Source: Sipunculus nudus (taxonomy: Eukaryota; Annelida; Sipuncula; Golfingiida; Sipunculidae). Taken from it: a stretch of DNA of 64,000 nt. Below the pieces are notes generated by a model that was given only the letters and a program-made list of their open reading frames with translations, searched no databases and had not been told where the DNA came from. The position numbers and the translations under genes are program-made. Shown here in pieces: positions 34,872 through 45,463 of this stretch; the first letter of the stretch is position 1; each line of letters opens with the position of its first letter. Where the stretch lies: assembly GCA_026874595.1 (NCBI GenBank), contig CM049306.1, positions 42,160,019-42,224,018 of the forward strand, written 5' to 3'.

Positions 34872-36660
34872 AAAAGTTTATACTTCATTCACACTTTTTT
34901 TAATTACTTCGCCAGCATTAGCGGTATGAAAGAGATATGTGTGCTTCTGCAGTAACACTGTGACATTTATTTTACAGTTTGTTTAATATATCTTTAAATA
35001 AAATATCGCTCGCCAATTTTAAAATAAGTCACAAATTCGCTCAACAGCTTGGCCCTAAAAGGTAAATTGACTTACATTTTATAGTATTGCGCAAAATCTT
35101 TTTTTTTCTTCATGATGGATTGACAGGACGTTTTTACGTGATGTTTGCCTTCATCTGTTGAAATACAGATTGTCACGTTCAGACACTTCGGCGTTCTTGG
35201 GTCATCACCATTATGTTTCAATAAGCGTTTCTAGATCCAAGGAATATAAACGTGATATATTTGTTGTAAGCTATCTGGATAAATTTGGTTTTGTAGTAAA
35301 TAATGAGGATTGCGCTTTGTCAAGCAGAAGAAAAGGTCCAACGTCAGTCTGAAATGAGTGAAGCAGCTGAAAGTTTTTTTTTCTACTGTGACAGGGACAA
35401 ACTCATATGGGGACGCAAAAGGGCGCCTTTCGATTATTTAAGTATGCACACACATATATAAAATATTTGCATGCCTTTCTATGCATGGATGTGCTGAAGT
35501 TAATCCTGAGGTAAAATGCAACTATCAGTTGTCTTCAGATAACGAGCCGTTTTATAAAAAAAAATGGCGGGCGAATTTGTTCAGAGAATGCTGGGATTTC
35601 TTGATTGTATATTCACCAGAGGTGATTATTTCATTGCATGTTTGTGTGATAAAGGTGAGCAAGTCTGTACATCCTATTTGTAACGCCGCGGACTTTAAAA
35701 CAATAAGTAATAAAGACAGTTATTATCTTTTAAATTAAAACAATATTCATAGAAAGAAAAAAAATTGTTGATTTTGGTGAAATTTAGTAAAGAAAGAATA
35801 AAAGCTTTGCCAGATATTGTCTGTAATGTACATGAAGATACATAATCTGATATAATAGTGTATAATTATTTTTAGTTATAAAGTTTCCATTAACCCAAAG
35901 AAAATCTAATTTTGTTGTTATTGTGTACATTCTGTAACACTTTGAACAGTTTAAAATAAATCTGAATAGTAAAGCATTTTCAACAATAATATAAACCTGA
36001 AAATGGCGAATGTTATTCAACGACTATTTTCACTTCTAATATTTATGTGTTTAAGCGCTCTACTTATCTCAGTTCAGACTATCTTTATTATTTTCAATTC
36101 CAACTGGCTCCAGTTTGAACTTAAATGATGCAACAATTTTTTTTTCTACCAAAGACCTTTATTATCAAAAGCTTCAGATGCTGTTACCTTTGACAGATTC
36201 AGTATCATGTAATGGTAAATCCATTTCAGTTTTTTAATGTTCTGACCATCTTTTATTTTAAAAATTACAATTAAGTTACAGCACTATACACTTATTGATG
36301 CGTTTCTTTTTCTGTGTTCAAATAATACATTATATATGGAGCCCCACGGTAAACATAATTTACAATTTTGACTGGATACCATATAACATTTCTAATAATA
36401 ATCATAATCACAATGCGAGAACTAACAATATTGTTATGTTTATATCTGGAGAAAATTTTACTGCAACTTGTGTTGAAACAAGTTTAAATATGCTTGCTTT
36501 CTCTTAAGGCCTTGTGGAAGATACTTATAATCTAAATACTTGATATAAATATAAACATAGTTCATGCAATTTTACGAACGGGTTGATGATCTTTTGACAA
36601 TTTTAGAAATATAGAGTGTAGGGGAATATTTGTGACGTGACCATGCATCCTTTTTAATAC
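34872..36660. other. Unassigned AT-rich sequence
   Basis: No repeat or gene was recognised. Open frames at 35158-35352 and 35481-35738 lack domain-like sequence. Confidence 0.4.
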
Positions 36661-36666
36661 CGCTTC

Positions 36667-36668
<2 letters not shown>

Positions 36669-36729
<61 letters not shown>
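36669..36729. repeat. (TA)n microsatellite
   Basis: About 60 bp of uninterrupted TA dinucleotides roughly 245 bp upstream of the macro-repeat array. Confidence 0.97.
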
Positions 36730-36730
<1 letters not shown>

Positions 36731-39700
36731 AAGCAGAACAAGCCACTCCCAATTTAGGGGCTGCGCACCCTCTATTTTCAAATCCTGTGTGGTACTTTGT
36801 GTTCATTAAATATGGTTATAATCATTACACTAGAAATAATGATGTTGCTTTCTGCTTTTCTTTAAGCTGGAAGCTGCTCGATCCAGCACTCAAGGGCCAG
36901 AACACCCCTCAGTGGCCATATACAGCAAACCCTGCAACTGAAAGGAGTGGTTGAGTTGTATACCACCCCCTCCCTAAATGTTTTGTTTGCTGTTCAGTAA
37001 TGAATCTCGACGTTAAGTATAAAAATAACAAATCTTGGTCATGTTGGTTAAACTAAAAGTACACACTTAAGTACCAGATGCGGAGTTTATTCAAGGAGTA
37101 CAAAAAAATCATGAAGACATTCTCAATAACTCCTTTTGCCTTTGGAAGGTAAAAATGCATTTCTGTAAAAAAAAAATGTGTGCAACCATTCAGTGGAAAG
37201 CAAGAAAAATATCCTCACGTTCCCTTCCTCCAAAAATACTTGTTTGCCCTGGTGAACTATGTTAAAACGGATTGTCCTATTAATTTAAGGTAGTCTTCTG
37301 AGGAAAATCGGTACCGAGGAACATAGGTACCGGGGAACATAAATGTACGCGTAAATTGACAGAAGTAATATGAAAGAACACCCATAGGAGTAACACCGCC
37401 CTCCATGTGACGTGCAATGTTATGTTTTATATTTTGAACCGCTGATCGCGCCGGGTGCAAGATTCTTTTGTCTTGTGTACAGGGTAAGCTTTAGAACGAA
37501 ACATTTTCATAACACATATTATTTTAATGGGAAAAAATCTTTATAATAAACACACCTGGTATGTGATTAGGTCCCTTTAAGGCTTCAAATACAGACTGGT
37601 GTTAGGAGCCTGACAAGCAAAGCTCTAGCCAATGGAGAATAGCTACCTCAAAGACAACCGTGGGCTACCGATACTCACTGACGCTATGGTCTGCCTGTAC
37701 CTAAGGTATTCCTTCAGATGAAATGTCTCATCTAAGAGGATTGTATCGCGCAATAATTCTGTTCATGTGATGAAGATGAAGATTCGTCTTTTGAGACCAA
37801 AGCAGTGCCGGATTAATTCTATGTATTCCACGTACTACTACCATTAAGCAGATTAAGAGAGAGCAAGGATTTGTTTCTAATAATAAAAGCAAATAAATTA
37901 GCCATCAACCTTGGCCAGGAGACGTATGGAGGCTAAAATTTAATTACATGAGATCTTATTATATTTGGGCAGTTATACTGAAATCAATCTGTGTTGTAGG
38001 TTTACATAGTCTAAGAATTTTTCCGCATTTTCTCCTTGGTTTAAGTTGGTTAAGTCACGATTCGGTTCGTGGTAATCAGTACATGACAATAGTTTTATGA
38101 TCATTGTTCAGTGAATAAACGGAACTTTGGATATAGAATAATATCTGCTAAATACCGGGAAGGAGCACCACATATTGCGTCTCGCGTCATTTTTGTTCCT
38201 GTATTTCTGCTTGCGAGACTTACATTCTCGGCGCAGTGATCACCTGTGAAAGGGTGCTGAGCCCTTCCCTCCTTTTTTCTGGGATCCTGTACCTGCCCCA
38301 AATACACAAATATATTATTATACATTATATTGATTTTTTTATAAATAATGTCTCATTGCTGGTTGGTGTATTATTCTCGGCTTCCGAGTATTTAATAAAA
38401 TATGAGCACCCTCTTCAGGCTGACTTCCGAGTGGCTTTCAATGGAATCAATATCCTTTAGTTTTCATATGGGAATACAGATATGTGCTACTTTCTGGTAG
38501 GACAAAGGAGGGCTTTATCTTCAACATTAACACAGAGCATTGTTGGTTTGTTCGTTTTTTAATATCATAATTAAAATATGACAGTTTCCGCTTTCCGACA
38601 GGCTTCCGACTTCCTGGTGCTCTCATATCTAGATAATTAGGGCCTGGGATGAAGTCCGCTCAAATTATATGTAATTCAAGCAGTGACGACAATGTCTAAG
38701 GAAATGAAAAACCGATATCACCAGAATCTGTGTAGCCTTGTTAAAAAGCTGGCACTATTTGTCGTAAAGATATCACCCTGAAAATTAATCATTTACATAA
38801 TACCCCGTATATTGTGAACCAAAATGTATAAACATAGAACTGGACTACATCTTATGGCATCTCGGGCTCCAACAACAATAATTCCTACCGGTAATCGATT
38901 TATGGTAAAAAAATTGTGTGCTTTAACTTATGGCATATGGGGATATAGTCATTGCAACTAGTCATTATAACCACTGGAATCGGACCAACATGACCGCGCA
39001 CTATTAAATTTTGTACGCTAGTCGCATAAACGACATTGCTTGTTTGGAACCTCATTTGCTGAAATACGGCGCCCGAACATGCAGGATGTAGTTTTGACGT
39101 GGACGTTGCGCCTGAAACATAAACTTTCTCTTTGCATCTTAGTTAACAAGTTTACAGAAGAATATTATCACATCCATCGTTGTGTCATTCAGAGAACTGT
39201 GGAGCATAAAGTGTTTCTTGAAATGTAATAATACCGTGGTCATCAAGCCTTCCAGTTTCTGTCAGGCTGTAGATCCGGGTTAATCTAGAGTTGAGGTGAG
39301 TTATAGGGATTATCCAGCCTCCCAGATGGGTGATGGATGATGATTTATTCTAGGTGTTCTCAAAATTACATATAGACAGACTTACAAGATGTCACGCTGG
39401 TTCTGTTTCATCTTGCATGAGGCAGCATGATTGAACAGATAAATGTAGAAATTGAGCGGTATTTGAGGAGGACATTACCGTGATATATGCGGATTATCTG
39501 GGTCCGGTAAACAGTTTCTTCCGAGTTTGTATACTGCCTCCTTGACCTGATGCAAAAAAGGTTTTCCAATAATAGTAACGCACGGCTTTTTCTCTCGCAC
39601 TTCCTGGACTGGGCAGCGCTCGGACAGGTTCTAAAACTTTCCAAAAAGATTCAAATTATACCACATTGCAAGATGTCCGACTCTTGACTACCATGTTTAG

Positions 39701-40075
39701 ATATCTCATTTTTCTGTGTCTTCCAATTTTTTTTGTTTTGAAGTTTTGAAGAGATTTGACTGAAGAACAGCAAAAGTTGATTGAGTATTTGAAGTCATAT
39801 GAATATATATTCGACTTTTGCAGAGGTATGCGCTCTTAAAAGACTCGCTATAGATGATTTTTTACACACATAAGGGTTTTTAGTCATCCAAATTCAGCCT
39901 GTGTTCATATATGTGTAACGTAAAAAGAAACAGTTATCCTTCAACATATGTAAGAAAACTAAGCTTTCTACAGTTTTATTATGTAAACATCAATATGAGC
40001 GTTTTCTACATAAATGTGAATTTTCTCCGACGTGAGTGTATACGCCAGAGCACACCAACAAAATTTTCCTCTTAA

Positions 40076-41866
40076 GCCGGCGGCTCACTTACCGATTTTA
40101 TCGGCCGATTCATAGGATCGGCCGAATATGTACCGATGGGGGTACATTGTCGTGAAGTGTGACACCCCAAGCGACGCGATTTTGGCAGAGTCTGGCACTG
40201 TCAAAGAAAATCGGCCGATTTTATCGGGCGATTAGCGAAATCGTGTAGTGAGCCAATGTTGGCGACAAAGTCGGCCGATTTTGTTTATTTATGTAAGGTC
40301 AGAGTTCACGTTCTGTACATTAGCACAATTAGTCATTATAAGTATATATTGTATAATGACATATTTCTGTATTTTAAAAAGAATTAAAGACCGATTTTGG
40401 TAAAGATTCAAATTTCATGTATTCCTATAATACGACCTGCAATTTATTAATCATTATAAAGGAGTATCAATTCATATAATTACAATATGCGAACGTTTCT
40501 GTAAACATAAGACTGAATGAACACGTCTATGTTCGCAAATGCCTATTTATTGCTGGGCTGTTGAGCAATCCTTCCAATTGTTTGACGAGCTACTCTGAAC
40601 AATTAACTCAAGCGTATAAAAAACAATAACACAATTCAATACTTACAACTCATGGATTGCATTAATCAACTGTATATCTGCTTGTAATCTCTGACTATCA
40701 TTGTATCAAGTTCTTTCCTTAAGATAGTTTTTTGTCCTATCACAGGTTCTCCTTAAAGTCAGCACATACAAAGGTGCCAAAGAAGAAAGTGTATAAATAA
40801 AAATATAAGCCCCAAGTAATTGGAAATGAGAGAAGACATGAATGAATAGCCGAAAACTTTTGAGTGATGCAATATCCAGTCGAGTGCACGAAGCAATACC
40901 TGATGTTTACAGGTAACCCAATAGGCAAAAGCGTTCATGTAAACGGATCTCTGGTACACTTTTTTTTTACGGAGTCAGCGGCATTGTTGGCGATGCTGTA
41001 CTTTAATACGTTTTAATATATTTTATCTGACAGAGAACAGAGAGTCGTCAGATATATAACTGATCATCACTTGCTACGGGAATTAATAATTAAAATTAAA
41101 ACCTAATCACGCAACATATCTGCAGCTGTTGGCATTTGTTGTGTGTATGTAGCAGTCAAATGGAAAAGGATTATAAATTGTTTGCTGGTTTATACAGGAC
41201 AGAAGAAAACATATAACTTCTTTGAATTTCTAGAAACAGGAAGTCCTAGAAATCACACAAACATGCAATAGAACGTCATTTTCTAAATTAGAGTTCGTGT
41301 CTGGTGAAATAGCCCTTCTGAATGTAGTATCCTGATGCTGGATGTTTGGTTTTACCCAATCCTGCAGATCAGCCGCCGCAGTCGTTTTAAGGGGTTGAGA
41401 CCAATCCTTTCGGACATTTTCCGGACCTGGGGACCTTTATTAGGTTGGACCCCTGTTTTCTTAAATCCTGGACCCGCCCTTGAGATATGCGGGGAAACCA
41501 TTAAATTGATGAAGGATGGTTCAACCCTCCTTTCTCAGTTCGCATACAAGTGTATTGTTCATATGCCACTAGTTCCTCTCCTCTCTCAAGCCGAGGTTCA
41601 ACCGACAGGTCACTCTTCCGACACAGTATATCTCTGGATTAGCCACAAGGCGAACACATATTTCCTTTCTCCTAGAAAGCTCAGTATCAGATCGCCATAA
41701 TGAGACAGACTCCTCTCGTCGATAATCGACAAGTGGGAACACGCGCGTCGGTAAATGTGACGCCGAAAATCGGCCAACTAAATCGAGCTAAGTCGATTTG
41801 AGAAAATCTACCCAAAAAAATCGCCCGACAATGTCGCTTGATAAAATCGGGTAGTGAGCACCCGGC
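40076..41866. mobile_element. Non-autonomous DNA element with TTAA target duplication
   Basis: TTAA is present at both edges (40072-40075 and 41867-41870). The ends are inverted repeats: GCCGGCGGCTCACTTACCGA at the left and, inverted, GCCGGGTGCTCACTACCCGA at the right. Subterminal regions (40090-40290 and 41740-41860) are full of ATCGGCCGATTTT-type motifs in both orientations. The interior is AT-rich. It holds a 121-codon frame (41335-41700) without a recognised domain; that stretch, read in reverse, contains GGGCGGGTCCAGGATTTAAG, a motif familiar from invertebrate repeats. TTAA duplication fits piggyBac or Kolobok-type elements; no transposase was found. Confidence 0.7.
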
Positions 41867-41994
41867 TTAAGTGGACCTATTATCAGATGTTACCTAGGTC
41901 ACACTTCCGGTCTAATTAGCATATTTATCATCTGGCAGGGGCCTTCAAGATTGGACGTGCGATCACGGTTCTCCATTGTAGAGGTTTGTAGTTA

Positions 41995-42470
41995 TTGAGT
42001 TGTACCAACAAAAAACCTGTGAGAATATCTTCCTTTCCCCTTCCGCCACCGATGGACCGTCCCACGTATTGCTCTTGCTGTGGGTCTCTACTGCCTTGTC
42101 GAACTCCCACCCTCAGAGGTATTCGTGCCGTTTCCAGGACGACCCCATCCCACTTTGTCACACGTGGTCCTTCGACAAGTGGGCTATGTTTCCGGCATGG
42201 ACCCACACCTGTAACTTTTCGGGCCTTTCTCCTAGTTCTCCCGTTGGATTCTCGGGTGAAATTTGGGATAGGGAGAGGGAGGGACATTTCTCTGGTCATC
42301 CCGACCCTCGGTTTTGCGGTCACCTACTTTGTCCCACATTCCAACAAACTCCCGTGCCCAATGATACAATTCACGTGTCTCCCCATAAGGGCTTATTGGC
42401 ACTGGCTCACAAGAGCCCTCTACGGGTTCCCTCCTTTTCGGGAGTCAACTCAAGACTATGTTCGATTGCA
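41995..42470 (+). pseudogene. Possible gag remnant of the DIRS element
   Basis: Two overlapping plus-strand frames of about 160 codons cover this stretch. One has a Cys-rich start (YCSCCGSLLPC) and the other contains LCHTWSFDKWAMFPAWTHTC, with Cys and His spacing suggestive of a decayed zinc-binding segment. Position directly after the left inverted repeat and before RT is where DIRS gag lies. Neither frame matches gag convincingly by eye, and frameshifts are likely. Confidence 0.35.
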
Positions 42471-42719
42471 CCCTAGCGCGCTCTGTTCGCCCGGCTAGGC
42501 TTCGCTCGGCCCATCCTCCGTCTAGGCCTCTCTGCGCGCTTCCTCGGCTCTGGCTGTCCCGTCCGGGCGGTTACTCTCTCGCTCGGAACCCACTCCGCGC
42601 CCGGCTGTGTCCTCCCGGACCAGCCGTCCGACTTTCTTTCCTTGGATATCCTCATAAAGGGGTCAATCCCGGTATTGACTCCGTAATTCCGGTCGGCGCC
42701 CGTCTACATTCTCATTTCC

Positions 42720-42910
42720 GACGTGGGCGCCTTTCAAATCATTTCGTTTCTGCCAGTTCCTCCACGCCTCTGCACACCGCCTACTGCAGACACCATCAAA
42801 CGGTTGGCCCTCAAGGAGGCCATTCGGGCGGTTCAAACGAGCGATTGTCGAAGTTTCGCTTGCCACACCGGATTTTTTACTCCCGGATATTTCTCGTTCC
42901 CTGTCCTCAC
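42720..42910 (+). pseudogene. N-terminal reverse transcriptase fragment (DIRS)
   Basis: The segment reads LALKEAIRAVQTSDCR (about 42808-42855, frame of the ORF starting at 42723) and then, in another frame, GIF/RIFYSRIFLVP (about 42870-42905). This resembles the finger region of DIRS/retroviral-type RT, where an EGAI..V block precedes GFYSRLFLVPK. Straight after it the sequence switches to RNase H. The palm with the catalytic YxDD box, normally some 150-200 residues further, is missing. Confidence 0.6.
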
Positions 42911-42914
42911 GGGA

Positions 42915-43290
42915 TCTGATCAGTTTGGGCGCTCATCTGGCCGATCTCCGGATCTCCGGCTTCTGGTCATCCCACGACCGTCCATCCCGTCTCGATGTCT
43001 TCGAGCTCCGCGCAGTCCGTCAGGCGATTGGTCCGCTCGGTTGTTCGTCCCTCATTTTCTGATAATTTCGGACTACACCACTATTGTGGCTTATATAAAC
43101 GTTTCACATAGCGGCCCCCTGGTTTCCGAGGTGCCGCTCGTTTTCGTAACGACCGCCGGTTCTTCTCCCGTTCGCGATCGATGTCCCTTCGTCACATCTG
43201 TTTTACACGTTCCTGTCGCTCGTGCCATCTCTGCGCATGCTCACTGTCATCCGCTCCTTCTAATACCTGGGCTTTTCCACTCCGGCTGTA
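42915..43290 (+). pseudogene. DIRS RNase H remnant
   Basis: One frame gives LGAHLADLRISGFWSSHDR followed by LDVFELRAVRQAI, the LELRAV helix typical of DIRS-family RNase H. After a frameshift, IISDYTTIVAYINVSHSG corresponds to the DNTTVVAYIN block, with Tyr in place of the usual Asn after Asp. RNase H would degrade the RNA strand during replication. A frameshift near 43050-43065 breaks the reading frame. Confidence 0.7.
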
Positions 43291-43448
43291 GCACTTGGCT
43301 CAGCTCCCGGTATGTCATTCTTCGGATCGAGTCTATGATTCCTAATGGCTCATCTTCTCTCGTTGAGCCCGTGGCCACCATGTCATTCCGTTGGATCCTT
43401 TAGTTCCATCACTTTGGATTTCTTCGTCTGTTTGCTCAGGTCAAACGC

Positions 43449-44455
43449 TTGACGTACCCCTCTCTCAGGGCATATCGTCCTGCGCTTTTTTCTTTTTTTA
43501 TGCCCCATTGGTCACGATGGTGTCCACCACAATCCCTTCATGACCGATTTTTCAAAGGTGTTCACGCTAGGTCGTCTGGCCCTCGGTATATAACACCTTT
43601 GTGGCGTCTGGCTGTCGTGTTACGTCATCTCCGTGGACCACAGTATGCGCTTCTCCACTCGGCTCATCTCCTGCGGCTTTCGCATAAAACGGTTTTTCTA
43701 CTCGCCCTTGCGTCCGCGGACCGTAGGGCTGCGCGTCATGCCCCACGGCCGACAGTTTGTCTGCTGATCTCCATTTTCAACCGGATTTCTACCGTCATAT
43801 CATTCTTACGATGTTCCTGCGGTGCCGTGACACATTCCGGCGCTCCCTGATGGTCAGTCCCGGTCTGGTACAACCATTTGCCCCGTCCGGGCCTTAAGTA
43901 TTATCTTAAGGCTACTCCTTCAGGGAGGATGGGGGGGGGGGCGCAAAATATTAATTATTTCCACCAAATTCTCTTCATCACATAAAGAAATTAGTCCAGT
44001 CACTATCAGTAATTGGCTTAAATCAGCCATCATCCCTGTCCATGAGAGTGTATCCTGTACTAATTTGTCCACCCTCCATGTTACGACTCATGATGTACGG
44101 GCCATCGCCACAACATTTGCCTATCTGTCTGTGATTTCACCGTCACTCCTTTCTCAAGATGGGCATCTGTAAGCTTCCTTCCACCTTCACCATGTTCTGC
44201 CTCAGAGACGTCCGCCACAAGGATTCCGAACTCTACGCTATGGGTCCTGTTGTTGCGGCCGGTGAAGTCCTCCACGTCTCACGGCCTTCCACTCTTTCAA
44301 CTACTGCGGTGTCTACGCCGTTTCTTCGACTCTACATGCTTCGACAACTCAGCATTGACCGTCTCTTTGCTGTTACCTTCTTCCGTTTAGGTAAGTATCC
44401 CCCTCTCCCAAGGTTTATCTGTTCTTTTTCATTAATACAGAAAACGCATACGTAG
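43449..44455 (+). pseudogene. DIRS tyrosine recombinase, copy 1 (broken)
   Basis: The frame starting at 43449 contains LSHKTVFLLALASADRRA (about 43676-43735), which carries the first catalytic Arg region of tyrosine recombinases. After a shift at a G-run (43930), another frame reads TISNWLKSAIIPVHESV and then THDVRAIATT (about 44088-44117), holding the second HxxR motif. A further shift leads to STFTMFCLRDV (about 44177-44209), where the catalytic Tyr position before LRD is Cys (TGC). The enzyme would integrate the circular DNA copy. Three frames are needed to read it, so the gene is dead. Confidence 0.78.
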
Positions 44456-45463
44456 TTTACGTAGTAAAACCCCCCATTCCACCCCCCCCCCCCGGTGAAT
44501 GACGGGCTTGTTAGTAAACTTATGTGACCTTTTTCTTTATCACAAACATCTCACCCGCCCAGTACCCTTCCGTGTCTCAGATGAAAAATATGCTAATTAT
44601 ACCGGAATGGTGACCTAGGTAACACCAGATTGAGGCGGAAGTAGAAAATTGTACTGGCGTATAAACTCCTGACGGAGAAAATTCTCATTTATTCAGAAAA
44701 GCTCACATAAGTTTACTAACAAAACCGTTATTCACCAGAGGGAATGGGGGCTTAATCTTACAATACTCCTTTTACGCATTATGTACGAAAATCTTAGACT
44801 AAAGAGGACATCACATTTCGCTTAATATTTTTCTTACATTTATATCAATCTGTGTTGGCGGTTAAGATTGTCGAAACAATGTCACTGACATTGTCTTTTT
44901 CATCATTTCCTGGTTCTAGATGGTTGATTCATGCTGCGTTTCGTGCCAATCAGTAACCGATAATAGTTTTCGTGATAAATCTTCAGTGAATAAATACTGC
45001 ATCGCCACGGTTATTATAAAAACATATTCAGCCATTTTAATGCAACAGGTATGATATTCGAGGGAGCCCTTATCTATATAAAATGTTAAATTCTGAATTT
45101 TAACCACACTCATTATTAATACTGTTCAATCACGAAACAAGGTCACTTATCGAAAAAAAATATTGGCAGTACAAATTCCTGTCCGAAGAGGCAATCAGCT
45201 TCCAGAAACTAGGGCCTTGACCCAAATATGTTTTTATAACTAACTTGAGGTGGCACGCGTCATTAATTGCGAGAAGATAAGATAAAATAATTCATTCAGC
45301 CCACGTTACTCAGATTGCCTAATTGTTTATTTAAACACTGGTGATAGTTACTCTTAAGGCAATTTTTGTGGAGGTAATCCCCCATCCCCCCCCCCCCCAC
45401 ACCCCAACGGCCACCACCATCGGGTCAGCCCTTTACGTCCCGGTAATACCGTATTCCCTTAAT

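Larger units (their letters stand above)
41886..44755 (+). mobile_element. DIRS-type tyrosine-recombinase retrotransposon, decayed
   Basis: A 49-bp inverted terminal repeat lies at 41886-41934 and 44578-44626 (core TTACCTAGGTCACACTTCCG and its inverse). The right side extends as a palindrome: 44494-44529 pairs with 44701-44736 at 32 of 36 positions, and CCCCATTCC/GGAATGGGG pairs outside that. Coding order is a possible gag remnant, an RT finger fragment, RNase H and a tyrosine recombinase, matching DIRS elements, which use a recombinase rather than an integrase. The body is GC-rich compared with its surroundings. The coding region has several frameshifts and an internal deletion. A 5'-truncated relative sits at 52157-53365. 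Confidence 0.82.
36974..45463. repeat. Macro-repeat unit A1 (interrupted)
   Basis: The unit runs from 36974 (CTAAATGTTTTGTTTGCTGT) to about 39975 and resumes at about 44756-45463. The gap holds the TTAA element and the DIRS element. Landmarks repeated in later units are GTGCAAGATTCTTTTGTCTT (37456), ACACCTGGTATGTGATTAGG (37552), CTTCCGACTTCCTGGTGCTC (38604), TACGCTAGTCGCATAAACGA (39014), CAGGCTGTAGATCCGGGTTA (39262) and CAGCAAAAGTTGATTGAGTA (39769). Type-A markers shared with unit A2 are a ~410-bp segment (about 37990-38400) missing from B1, CAGACTGGTGTTAGGAGCC rather than CAGTGTTAGGAGCC, TTTCCGCTTTCCGACAGGC and TTAGGGCCTGGGATGAAG. No convincing gene lies in the unit. Confidence 0.88.
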
